Shown piece after piece: positions 28,462 to 36,712 of a DNA stretch of 64,000 bases (within the stretch, counting starts at the first letter, position 1; the number at the start of each line of letters is the position of its first letter). This stretch comes from CAVZZV01 sp963779845 (GTDB lineage: Bacteria; Bacteroidota; Bacteroidia; Bacteroidales; GCA-2748055). The stretch spans positions 1,178,001-1,242,000 of the forward strand of contig CAVZZV010000005.1 in the NCBI GenBank assembly GCA_963779845.1. Reading direction: 5' to 3'. The position numbers and the translations under genes were made by a program. The notes beneath the pieces were generated by a model. The model did no database searches and was not told the DNA's origin. It saw nothing but the letters and a program-made list of their open reading frames with translations.

Positions 28462-29889
28462 ATGAAAATAAAAATGAGTGAAAATAATAAACACGAATTA
28501 GTAATTATTGGAGCAGGTCCGGGAGGATACCGTGCTGCGTTTATGGCCGCCGACCTTGGGCTTAGCGTTACCTTGATTGATCCGGAAATGAATCCGGGAG
28601 GGGTTTGCCTTTACCGGGGTTGCATACCCACTAAAACACTGCTGCATCTGGCAAAAATTAAATCTGATGCTGAAAATGCCGCCGAAATGGGAATTCATTT
28701 TAAAAGCTCAAAGATTGATCTGGAAAAAGTCAGGAGCTGGAAAGACCATGTGGTTCAAAAACTCACCGGTGGCCTTGGTCAACTGGTTAAAGCCAGGAAA
28801 ATAAACTACATAAGAGGTATGGCCCAATTTATCGATGCCACTACCATAAAAGTAACGGAAAAGGGGGGATCTGAAAAAAAGATTTCATTCAACAATGTGA
28901 TCATTGCCTCAGGGGCTCAATCCATTCCACTTCCCAATATAGATGCCGGGGATCCGCGCATTATGAATTCTGCAGATTCACTGGATTTAAAAGATATTCC
29001 CGCTAAAATGCTGGTGGTTGGCGGTGGTTATATCGGACTCGAAATGGCTACCATTTATAAATCGCTTGGTGCCAGCGTTTCCATCGTGGAATTGACAGAC
29101 GATTTTATGCCGGGAATGGATAAAGATCTGGTTGCCGCATATAAAAAGGCGGCCAAAACCTTGTTCAACGAAATTTTCCTGGAGACCAAAGTCAAAAAAA
29201 TTGATACCCAAAAAGAGACACTGAAAGTAGAATATGAAGATAAAAAAGGTAAAACATTCAAAAAAGAATACGATAAGGTTTTGATTGCTGTTGGACAGTC
29301 CCCAAACACAAAAAACCTTGGGCTCGAAAACACTTCGGTCAAACTTGATGAAAAAGGATTTATTAAAGTGGATGAGCAGCAACAAACTTCTGAAAAAGGA
29401 ATTTTCGCCATTGGCGATGTAGCAGGGCCCCCATTGCTGGCACACAAAGCCAGTTATGAAGGTCGGGTGGCTGCCGAAGTGATTGCCGGAAAAAAAGTCG
29501 CGAACGATGCAAGCACCATTCCTGCAGTCATTTACACCGACCCGGAAATAGCCACCTGTGGACTAAGTGAAAAGCAGGCAAAAGAGAAAAACATCAAATC
29601 TAAAGTGGTCAAATTTCCATGGACGGCCTCCGGCCGCGCGCTGGCCATGAACGCCGGAGAAGGTTTTACCAAACTTCTGGTGCACCCTGAAAATGAGCGT
29701 ATACTTGGCGCCGGAATTGTGGGTAAAAATGCAGGCGATATGATTGCTGAACTAGTACTTGCCATTGAAATGGGAGCCACTGCAGAAGATGTAGCCCTCT
29801 CCATTCACCCCCACCCCACACTTTCAGAAACCATTATGGAAGCTGCCGAGATGTTTTACGGACATCCGGCGCATTTTTTTATGAAATAG
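28462..29889 (+). CDS. lpdA: Dihydrolipoamide dehydrogenase (E3)
   Basis: An intact 475-residue flavoprotein disulfide reductase that reoxidises dihydrolipoamide with NAD. FAD motif VIIGAGPGGYRAAF (14-27), redox disulfide Cys49/Cys54 in GGVCLYRGCIPTKTL, NAD-binding VVGGGYIGLEMA, FAD-closing IFAIGDVAG, and the active-site His-Glu in SIHPHPTLSETIMEA. Its ATG directly follows the aceF stop, with an alternative ATG at 28474 (MSENNKHEL). As the third gene of aceE-aceF-lpdA it makes the complex complete. It shows no frameshift although its two neighbours do. Confidence 0.95.
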   Translation: MKIKMSENNKHELVIIGAGPGGYRAAFMAADLGLSVTLIDPEMNPGGVCLYRGCIPTKTLLHLAKIKSDAENAAEMGIHFKSSKIDLEKVRSWKDHVVQKLTGGLGQLVKARKINYIRGMAQFIDATTIKVTEKGGSEKKISFNNVIIASGAQSIPLPNIDAGDPRIMNSADSLDLKDIPAKMLVVGGGYIGLEMATIYKSLGASVSIVELTDDFMPGMDKDLVAAYKKAAKTLFNEIFLETKVKKIDTQKETLKVEYEDKKGKTFKKEYDKVLIAVGQSPNTKNLGLENTSVKLDEKGFIKVDEQQQTSEKGIFAIGDVAGPPLLAHKASYEGRVAAEVIAGKKVANDASTIPAVIYTDPEIATCGLSEKQAKEKNIKSKVVKFPWTASGRALAMNAGEGFTKLLVHPENERILGAGIVGKNAGDMIAELVLAIEMGATAEDVALSIHPHPTLSETIMEAAEMFYGHPAHFFMK

Positions 29890-29983
29890 AAAGGAGATGG
29901 AACATTGTTAACACGCTTGTTGAGGTGGTTACGATCTAATATTGCTGTAAGCGCCGTGCCTTGAGAATAGGCAAAGCGCATAT

Positions 29984-30067
29984 GGCATTATTTATCTTGC
30001 CTCTGATGAAGCAAAATTTGTAACAGGCAGCGAACTGGTTATTGATGGCGGGTATACTTGCAAATAA
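29984..30067 (+). pseudogene. C-terminal remnant of a short-chain dehydrogenase/reductase
   Basis: The frame from 29984 reads GIIYLASDEAKFVTGSELVI followed by DGGYTCK and a stop at 30067. This is the canonical C-terminal end of an SDR enzyme (SDEA.FVTG..L.VDGG). Just upstream, another frame reads RIGKA, matching the usual preceding RxGxA block with a shift in between, and earlier sequence is unrecognisable. The bulk of the gene is gone, so this is a fossil beside lpdA. The remaining gap to 30290 shows nothing I can name. Confidence 0.7.
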
Positions 30068-30289
30068 TAATTCCGTTTAATCTTAATTATAAACCTGTTT
30101 TTAATATTTGAAATCAATGCATATTTTGTGAATCAGGGCAAACCTATCATAACCTTTAACCCCGTGGTATGTTGATTAGAAAAGCTTTACGTTAAAGGCA
30201 AAACAAAATTGATGAAAGATTTTTGAATCAATGTTTTAAAATTGGAATGAATTGATAGTTCATATTTTGTAGCAAGTTTATATACTAAA

Positions 30290-31156
30290 TTATTTTTTTT
30301 CATGATAAACCAAAACAGGAAGCTGAGTTGCCTTAAGTATTCCTTTTGTATGGTCGGATTTAAAAATTCCTTCGAAGAAGGACTTGTTTTCTTTTAGTAT
30401 CACCAGTAAATCTGCGCTGTTATTGCGTGCAAAATCGTTTAAAAGCTGGACTATTTTATTATCTTTACTTTTATATAAAGCTTTAACAGTAAGTTTTTTG
30501 TATGAGGTTTTTGATTGAATCATATCAGTAAAACCTGCTTTCTTTATCCGCTCTTCAAAATCGACGCTATCGGTAATATGTAAAGCCATAATATTTGGTG
30601 TTAAATGAGGAAATAAGCTAATCAGTTTTTCCAGGTTTACGATATCCTCTTCATTATAATCGGTAGCATATACAATTTCAGAAAATGGTCGGTAGATGGC
30701 TCCTTTGGGAATAATCCAAACAGGACATTCAAGCATTTCAATTATATCTATATTGGAAGTAGTTTGCATCCAGAAGCTTTCATCCTGTTGACCTTCAAGT
30801 ATGACCATTTCTGCTTCCTTACTTGTAACAGTTTCATTTATAATAGTCGCTGCTGTGCCGATTTCTGCTGAAGAATCAATAAAAACAGGTCTGGAAATTT
30901 CCTTGCTTATTTCTTCGATATTATTTTCCAATATCCTTTTTGATTCATCAATTACTTCTCTGTAGTTTTCCTCAACCTGCACGGAAGCTACCGCAGTCGC
31001 TCCTAAACCATAAGAATAGTTTGGTGGTGTTTGAATATATAATACTTTCACGTTTAGGCCAAGGTTATTGGCCAAGCCAGCAACATAACGTAAAAAATCT
31101 TTGGATTCTCCCGGGACGTTTATATTCGCTAATAAAGTTTTCATAAAGCTTTTCAT
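30290..31156 (-). CDS. Tandem-domain universal stress protein (UspA family)
   Basis: A 288-residue cytoplasmic protein made of two Usp folds (about 1-145 and 150-285). The first begins MKTLLANINVPGESKDFLRY after an alternative ATG at 31144. The second begins FSEIVYATDYNEEDI and ends in a degenerate nucleotide-loop region (LLVILKENKSFFEGIFKSD, then TQLPVLVY). The ATP-binding GxxG-S pattern is incomplete, so it may not bind ATP. Such proteins respond to starvation, redox or membrane stress. It stands alone next to YceI on the same strand. Confidence 0.82.
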   Translation of the reverse strand: MKSFMKTLLANINVPGESKDFLRYVAGLANNLGLNVKVLYIQTPPNYSYGLGATAVASVQVEENYREVIDESKRILENNIEEISKEISRPVFIDSSAEIGTAATIINETVTSKEAEMVILEGQQDESFWMQTTSNIDIIEMLECPVWIIPKGAIYRPFSEIVYATDYNEEDIVNLEKLISLFPHLTPNIMALHITDSVDFEERIKKAGFTDMIQSKTSYKKLTVKALYKSKDNKIVQLLNDFARNNSADLLVILKENKSFFEGIFKSDHTKGILKATQLPVLVYHEKK

Positions 31157-31336
31157 TTAACGGTTAATATGTAAAATAGAACACCAGCCGTATGCCTTTT
31201 TTGTCTTCAATAAAGTATGTTAAGATAGACTTCCTTTTTCAATGAACTGATTAAATTATAATCTTTAATAGAAAGAATGGGGAAATGGGGAAAAATTCTT
31301 AATTGTGGAAATTTTGAATCGTAGTTTAAAAAAAAA

Positions 31337-31924
31337 TTAATTCGCTTTATTCAGCTCAATATCACAGACAATATTAATTTCTTTGCTTACAACCAGTCCA
31401 CTTGTAAATGATTTGTTCCAGTCAACATGGTAGTCGAACCGGTTAATGGTTCCGGTAATTTTAAATCCGGCACGTACAGCTCCCATCGCTTCTACCGTTC
31501 CCTTATGTTCAACAAGAAATCGTTCTGTTTTTGAGACATCGCGGATAGTTAACACCCCTTCAAGGCTATATTCGCCTTTTGTGGCGGTTTCTTTCAATTT
31601 CCCGACAAATGTTATTTCGGGGTATTTTGTCACACCTAAAAATTCATCTGAACGAAGATGTTCATCTCTTTGAGAATTGTCCGTATCAATACTTTTTGCC
31701 TCAATAGTCACATTAACCTTAGCTCCGTCAAAATCTTCCCCGTCAGTAAAAACTTCCACATCGTAATCGGAAAACTTACCTTCTACCTCAGAAATTGCCA
31801 TGTGAATTGCCGAAAATTTTATTTTTGCATGTGCTTTATCGGCTACCCATTTTGTTTCCTGTGCCATAAGGTTGATTGCATAAAAATTGAATACAAATAA
31901 AAAAATGTAGGTTGGTGTTTTCAT
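31337..31924 (-). CDS. YceI-family periplasmic lipocalin-like protein
   Basis: The mature domain has KWVADKAHAKIKFSAIHM, the conserved FDGAKVNVTIEAKSIDT strand, RDEHLRSDEFLGVTKYPEITF and the terminal CDIEL. These define the YceI family, beta-barrels that bind polyisoprenoids or similar amphiphiles in the periplasm. The open frame extends upstream to 32065, but the ATG at 31924 gives a proper signal peptide (MKTPTYIFLFVFNFYAINLMAQ) and a 195-residue protein of normal size, so I start it there. Residues encoded above it look like untranslated leader. Confidence 0.88.
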   Translation of the reverse strand: MKTPTYIFLFVFNFYAINLMAQETKWVADKAHAKIKFSAIHMAISEVEGKFSDYDVEVFTDGEDFDGAKVNVTIEAKSIDTDNSQRDEHLRSDEFLGVTKYPEITFVGKLKETATKGEYSLEGVLTIRDVSKTERFLVEHKGTVEAMGAVRAGFKITGTINRFDYHVDWNKSFTSGLVVSKEINIVCDIELNKAN

Positions 31925-32793
31925 AACTTGGATTTTATTGATTTTTAAATAATTTAAATCCATTTCATTCTTGTATGTTGATTCCTCCATCGGATTTTTC
32001 ATTCGGGCAAGCAAGTAATAAAAGATCAATGAATATGCCACAATGAGTAAAAATAAACGCCTCACTTAATATTTTTAGTTAATCGCTAAAATTCAGATAA
32101 TTATATTTCACCCTAAATTCGAACAGAGAATTCTAAATATCGAAAAATGAAATGGTGTGATTCTCAAATATAATTTCGTCAAACCATCAACCAGTCCCGA
32201 ACTTCTTCAAGCAATTAAAAGAGGCATTTTTGAAAGTTTTAGAGAATAGGGAAATAATCAGTTTAGTTTATTAATCGCTAAATAACAAGAAATTAAGAAA
32301 GGGAAAGCGAGTAAAAAATTCCACAAATTATTGAATTATTACTCAACTATTGATTTAGCTTTTACATCTTAACTGCGTGGCAAAAAATGATGGAGCCATA
32401 ATGTATAGGTAATTTTTAAATGAAGGCTATTGGTAAATTATCTGAATCTAAAGGAACATCATTTTACTTCAGGAATTCATACTTATGTAATCGCTCGTTT
32501 ACAGCTGCCTCAGTGTATCTGAAAAAAACTGCTCCACTGGAAGTGGAAAACCGGAGAAATTAATCCTTACAAAAATGTATTATTTTGTTTTCCAATGGGT
32601 ACAATTCTCAAATTCAAAAGAAAATAGAGCATACTGGCACAATTTTTTCATTTTAAGCACTGAGAAACAATAAGAGTTATGAACAGCTTGTTGCACCTTG
32701 GTTGCAGCCATCAGCGCAAGTCAAAAATCCATTAAGGTCCGTAAGAGGAAATACTGATCTGTTTAATAATAATTAATAAAAAAGGAGATAGTT
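31925..32793. other. Long A/T-rich intergenic region
   Basis: Between YceI and the TonB-like gene I see no recognisable gene. The word TTAATCGCTAAA occurs at about 32080 and again at about 32272, which could be a protein-binding site or chance. Just before the downstream gene there is an AGGAG at about 32781-32785, unusual in this window, where start sites otherwise lack Shine-Dalgarno sequences. Confidence 0.4.
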
Positions 32794-33498
32794 ATGAAAT
32801 TTTCAATCAGAAAAAAAGAATTTTTAAAATCATTTCCGGTAGCGCTTACTTTACTGTTGTTACTGACTTTTTTTTCGGCAAATTCCCAGGAAATAACAGT
32901 GATAACAAATAGCGAAATGGAAATGTTACAGGATCAAGACATGGATTATATGAAACAAATCCATAAAATTGTAAAAGACTATCCGGAATTTTCTTACACC
33001 TACACAATGAATGATGGTAAAGTGGAGGATGTTACAGTTACAGGGGTGGATAATGCCCTTCAAAGAAAAAGGCTCGAAGTTGTACTTCTCGACCTGAAAA
33101 GTAACATGAATATGCTCAAAAATAAAGCAAACAGGGTGGGCGTGTTTTATTCGGTTGACAAACCTGCAGAATACAAAGGAGATCTGGATAGAGCGATATT
33201 AGACAACCTTAAGTACCCGGAAGAGGCTTTAAACTGGGGATTGGAAGGAACTATATACGTTAAAATTGTTGTAGATGTAAACGGAGAAATACCCTTTGCC
33301 ACTACCTCGAGCAATATTGAAACCTCGATGGAGAGTTATTTAGAAGACCTCCAGAATCAAGCGGTATCTGCCGTTAAGGCAACCTCAGGCAACTGGGAAC
33401 CTGCAAAAGTAGAAGGTGTTGCTGTTTCCTCGCTTGTAGTGGTACCGGTTACTTTTGATTTTGAGAAAAATCCAATGTTGCCTGCTTTAATACGATAA
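32794..33498 (+). CDS. Exported protein with C-terminal TonB-like domain
   Basis: A 234-residue protein with an N-terminal hydrophobic segment (about 14-29, ending SANSQ) that is either a signal peptide or an anchor. The middle is helical and without known motifs. The last 100 residues match a TonB C-terminal fold: LDNLKYPEEALNWGLEGTIY, VKIVVDVNGEI, and NWEPAKVEGVAVSSLVVVPVTF. It could hand energy to an outer-membrane receptor, but it lacks the proline-rich periplasm-spanning segment of classic TonB, so a stand-alone periplasmic domain of a sensor or peptidase-associated type is as likely. The ATG at 32794 is preceded by AGGAG. Confidence 0.7.
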   Translation: MKFSIRKKEFLKSFPVALTLLLLLTFFSANSQEITVITNSEMEMLQDQDMDYMKQIHKIVKDYPEFSYTYTMNDGKVEDVTVTGVDNALQRKRLEVVLLDLKSNMNMLKNKANRVGVFYSVDKPAEYKGDLDRAILDNLKYPEEALNWGLEGTIYVKIVVDVNGEIPFATTSSNIETSMESYLEDLQNQAVSAVKATSGNWEPAKVEGVAVSSLVVVPVTFDFEKNPMLPALIR

Positions 33499-33522
33499 CC
33501 ATACTACCTATCAACTTTTTTA

Positions 33523-33552
33523 GTCATGCCCTCAATAAATAGAGGGCATGAC
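33523..33552. terminator. Perfect hairpin between the TonB-like gene and the antiporter gene
   Basis: GTCATGCCCTC and GAGGGCATGAC form a perfect 11-bp stem around an 8-base A/T loop. No T run follows on the plus strand, while a T6 precedes it. It may stop or process transcripts from either of the two converging genes, but it is not a textbook intrinsic terminator. Confidence 0.5.
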
Positions 33553-33762
33553 ACCTCTCAACACAGTGGGGACACGCACGCAATGAAAATTTATGGAGTG
33601 TCTGAAACGATATTCACAACATCGGGATAATATCGAGTTATAATTTCCTTGCTTTAAAAAATCAATACTTGCAAAAGTTGAAAACAAGATATGAGTTCAC
33701 CATTTAATCTTTGCGCAACTATTTGTTATAATAAAGATAGCTATTATCATATAAATATATCT

Positions 33763-35028
33763 TCAATCTAATTGCTCTTCTTCCGCAATTTTGCGTCTGG
33801 GCTTTAATTTTACCGCTAATTTATTGATGGTAAGTCCCTGGAAAAAAATGGAGAAAATCACTACCATATATGTGATAACTACCCATAGATTGTTATGTAA
33901 TCCTTTGTTCAGGGAAAGAGCAAGTGCTATTGAAATTCCTCCCCGTAACCCGCCCCAGGTTAGCAAGAGTATACTCGACTGGCTGTAACGACCACGCAGA
34001 CGGGCTAGTTGACCGGGAAGCCATATGCTGATGTAGCGGCTCATAAGGACAACAAGAATGGAGATCAATCCAATGAGCAGATAATTGGCTTTAAATGGGA
34101 TTACCAATAGCTCCAATCCTATGAGCACAAATAGGATGGCATTAAGAATTTCATCAGTCAATTCCCAGAAACTACTTACGTAATTCCAGGTATTGTCCGA
34201 CATGGCCTTAAACCTCCCTTTGTTTCCTATAATGATTCCAGCTGCCACCATTGCAAGTGGGCCGCTCAATTCAAGTTTGCTGGCAAGAGTATAGCTTCCC
34301 ATAACAACAGCTAAGGTCAGTAAGACTTCCACCTTATAATTGTCGATGCTTTTCATCAACAGGTAAGAACCGTAGCCTACTGCAATACCCAGCGAAAGTC
34401 CGCCAACCGCTTCGCGCATAAATATTAACCCGACATCCCACCATTCCAATTGCCCGGTGTGGTTGGCAATTTTAAGAATTGTCAGAAAAATAACCACCGC
34501 AATGCCATCATTAAACAGCGCTTCGCCGGTGATTTTGGTTTTGGTGGATTTTGAGATGCCTGCTTTCTTCAGGATGGCTAACACCGCAATCGGGTCGGTT
34601 GGTGAAATCAAAATTCCGAATAAAAGACATTGGATATAGGGGACCTGGAGTTGAAATACCGGTAAAATGAGGTACAGAGCCGTACCAATTATAAAGGTAG
34701 ATAGCAAGAGTCCCAATGAAACATAGGTAAGAATGCTAAACCATTCTTTTTTAAGGTCATTGGCTTTTACGTGGATAGCTCCGGCAAAAAGAATGAAACT
34801 CAACATTGATCCGAGAAGCAATTCTGAGAAATCGAAATGGTGGAGCAGCTCTGTGGTATCTTTCATAACCACCGGGAAGAACTTAGCAATGGCCAGCAAA
34901 ACCAGTGATGTTACAATTGCGATCAACATTAATCCGATTGTGGATGGTAGCTTGATAAACCGGTAGTTAATGTATGCAAACAGGGCTGAAATTACAATGA
35001 GTATGGAAAAAGTGTCGTAAAAATTCAT
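33763..35028 (-). CDS. CPA1-family Na+/H+ antiporter
   Basis: A 421-residue cation/proton antiporter with about 12 membrane spans. Family blocks: ISPTDPIAVLAILKKAG (the conserved TDP region), ITGEALFNDGIAVVIFL (the FND proton/cation site), GGLSLGIAVGYGSYL, and LLTWGGLRGGISIALALSL near the end. It exports Na+ (or K+) in exchange for protons and helps in pH and salt balance. The frame is open up to 35073, but the ATG at 35028 (MNFYDTFSIL) starts directly at the first membrane helix and is preferred. A short hydrophobic ORF lies 132 bases upstream on the same strand. Confidence 0.88.
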   Translation of the reverse strand: MNFYDTFSILIVISALFAYINYRFIKLPSTIGLMLIAIVTSLVLLAIAKFFPVVMKDTTELLHHFDFSELLLGSMLSFILFAGAIHVKANDLKKEWFSILTYVSLGLLLSTFIIGTALYLILPVFQLQVPYIQCLLFGILISPTDPIAVLAILKKAGISKSTKTKITGEALFNDGIAVVIFLTILKIANHTGQLEWWDVGLIFMREAVGGLSLGIAVGYGSYLLMKSIDNYKVEVLLTLAVVMGSYTLASKLELSGPLAMVAAGIIIGNKGRFKAMSDNTWNYVSSFWELTDEILNAILFVLIGLELLVIPFKANYLLIGLISILVVLMSRYISIWLPGQLARLRGRYSQSSILLLTWGGLRGGISIALALSLNKGLHNNLWVVITYMVVIFSIFFQGLTINKLAVKLKPRRKIAEEEQLD

Positions 35029-35160
35029 ATTCCTGTTTTTTGTGCTACTAAGTGAGGACAAAGGAAAAACCACTCATGGAATTTGGCTTTGACTATAAAA
35101 TTAAAACTAATTCTCAAATATTGATTTAGAATTTTTCAAAAAAAGGGTCAGGGTTCATTT

Positions 35161-35268
35161 TTATCCCATAAAATGATCACTCAACAGGATCAACAATAAA
35201 AAACTTAATCCTATGAAAACATAAAGAAGTGACATCCATAATAAAGAGGTAGGGTTGACATTAAGCAT
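35161..35268 (-). CDS. Possible 35-residue single-span membrane protein upstream of the antiporter
   Basis: An open frame from ATG 35268 to TAA 35161, too short for standard calling. The product has a short polar N-terminus (MLNVNPTSLLW), one strongly hydrophobic span (about residues 10-30, including LYVFIGLSFLLLILL) and a polar end (SDHFMG). That layout is what small transporter- or oxidase-associated subunits look like. It is on the same strand as the antiporter gene. A TAGATTTG -7-like box lies at 35310-35303, without a clear -33. There is no homology evidence, so it may be chance. Confidence 0.35.
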   Translation of the reverse strand: MLNVNPTSLLWMSLLYVFIGLSFLLLILLSDHFMG

Positions 35269-35374
35269 GATAAAAACATTCACATATCCGATAAAATCTG
35301 TTCAAATCTATTGCATATAATTCCCTTTTTATTACCTTCGCATACCAAAGTAAGGATCGGCTGTCGCCCCTTGT

Positions 35375-35458
35375 TTCAACGCCCGGATGGCGGAACCGAA
35401 CTACAAAGTAGTGAGCTCCCGACATCAACCCGGGAAACTGAGAAATGGTTATAAGGCG
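35375..35458 (+). repeat. Partial tRNA-Leu-like copy upstream of the true tRNA
   Basis: Bases 35375-35395 (TTCAACGCCCGGATGGCGGAA) repeat exactly the sequence at the tRNA-Leu 5' end at 35488-35508, including five bases of its leader. After the first part of the D arm it diverges: CCGAACTACAAAG and onward to CTGAGAAATGGTTATAAGGCG, and no anticodon or T arm follows. The break is at the same D-arm position as in the tandem copies downstream. It cannot fold as a tRNA. Confidence 0.6.
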
Positions 35459-35493
35459 ATGAGTTATATTTTGGAGTAAAAAACCACTTCAAC

Positions 35494-35577
35494 GCCCGGA
35501 TGGCGGAATTGGTAGACGCGCTGGTCTCAAACACCAGTAGTAGCAATACTGTGCCGGTTCGATCCCGGCTCCGGGTA
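35494..35577 (+). tRNA. tRNA-Leu (anticodon CAA)
   Basis: Acceptor GCCCGGA pairs with TCCGGGT (one G-T at the end), with discriminator A at 35577. The D arm contains GGTAGACGC, the anticodon stem is CTGGT/ACCAG around CTCAAAC (anticodon CAA, reads UUG), a long class II variable arm follows, and the T arm is GCCGG-TTCGATC-CCGGC. No CCA is encoded. It forms the left border of the accessory region. Confidence 0.95.
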
Positions 35578-35578
35578 C

Positions 35579-35676
35579 AAAATTAGTTTGGAGTGTGAGT
35601 AGTTAGCAAGAGGAAGAAAGCTTATTCTCCAAACTAATTTTCCCTCTATACTCACACTACAACTCACACTGATTTA
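35579..35676. repeat. Island-end repeat, left copy (98 bp, with internal inverted repeat)
   Basis: Directly after the tRNA, AAAATTAGTTTGGAG and CTCCAAACTAATTTT form a 15-bp inverted repeat around a 28-base loop. AGTGTGAGT and ACTCACACT words form a second pairing. Nearly the same 98 bases occur in opposite orientation at 41240-41336, with only a few mismatches. Confidence 0.85.
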
Positions 35677-36451
35677 ATCAGTATATTTTCCTTTCTCAAA
35701 TTTTACTATTTTATCATCAGATGGCGGAACCGAGGAGGAGGAACAACGACGAGTTCACGAGGGTACTCCCCGAGTAATTGGTAGACGCGTCCCGATTGCA
35801 ATCGGGATAACAGCAATGTCGTGCCGGTTCCCTGCCTGACATTACTTATGCAAAATATTGTGATTTGGAGTGTGAGTAGTTAGCAAGAGGAAGAAAGCTT
35901 ATTCTCCAAACTAATTTTCCCTCTATATTCACACTACAACTCACACTGATTTAATCAGTATATTTTCCTTTCTCAAATTTTACTATTTTATCATCAGATG
36001 GCGGAACCGAAGAGGAGGCTCGACGACGAGTTCACGAGGGTACTCCCCGAGTAATTGGTAGACGCGTCCCGATTGAAATCGGGATAACAGCAATGTCGTG
36101 CCGGTTCCCTGCCTGACATTACTTATGCAAAATGTTGTGATTTGGAGTGTGAGTAGTTAGCAAGAGGAAGAAAGCTTATTCTCCAAACTAATTTTCCCTC
36201 TATATTCACACTACAACTCACACTGATTTAATCAGTATATTTTCCTTTCTCAAATTTTACTATTTTATCATCAGATGGCGGAACCGAGGAGGAGGAACAA
36301 CGACGAGTTCACGAGGGTACTCCCCGAGTAATTGGTAGACGCGTCCCGATTGCAATCGGGATAACAGCAATGTCGTGCCGGTTCCCTGCCTGACATTACT
36401 TATGCAAAATGTTGTGATTTGGAGTGTGAGTAGTTAGCAAGAGGAAGAAAG
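35587..36451. repeat. Three tandem 277-bp units with tRNA-Leu-like segments
   Basis: The word TTTGGAGTGTGAGTAG recurs at 35587, 35864, 36141 and 36418, always 277 bases apart, giving three near-identical units and a 34-base start of a fourth. Each unit holds the hairpin sequence of the island-end repeat, an A/T-rich spacer and a tRNA-Leu-like block (35721-35834 in unit 1). In that block GATGGCGGAA is followed by about 46 foreign bases (CCGAGGAGG to CCCCGAG), then TAATTGGTAGACGCG, an 18-base palindrome in place of the anticodon arm (35790-35807), and GTGCCGGTTC. Unit 2 has GAAATC where units 1 and 3 have GCAATC, plus changes in the 46-base insert. None can fold as a working tRNA. Confidence 0.85.
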
Positions 36452-36712
36452 TAACCTTCCTTTGTCAGTGTTATAAGCTGTTGTACTTTAATTTTATGGG
36501 CAGATAAGGCAATAGACTCGGTGAACACTTAAACATGAACCACAAACAGGCCATGTCCTTCGTTTAGGTTCGAATACAAGAAATTATTCAATACCGTTTT
36601 CCTTTTTTATGTCGTTTTCCAATTTTATCTGAGGGTTATTATCAAGTTTTAGGATTAATTTAAAAGCTTGGGTTTTATTTTACCCACTTAAAAATTTGGT
36701 TACATAGCCTCG

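Noticed and set aside
35375..35577. Two functional tRNA-Leu genes in tandem
   Set aside because: The upstream copy has only the acceptor 5' strand and half a D arm; no anticodon or T arm follows.
35587..36451. The repeat array as a CRISPR locus
   Set aside because: Units are 277 bases with no short repeat/spacer alternation and no cas genes nearby.
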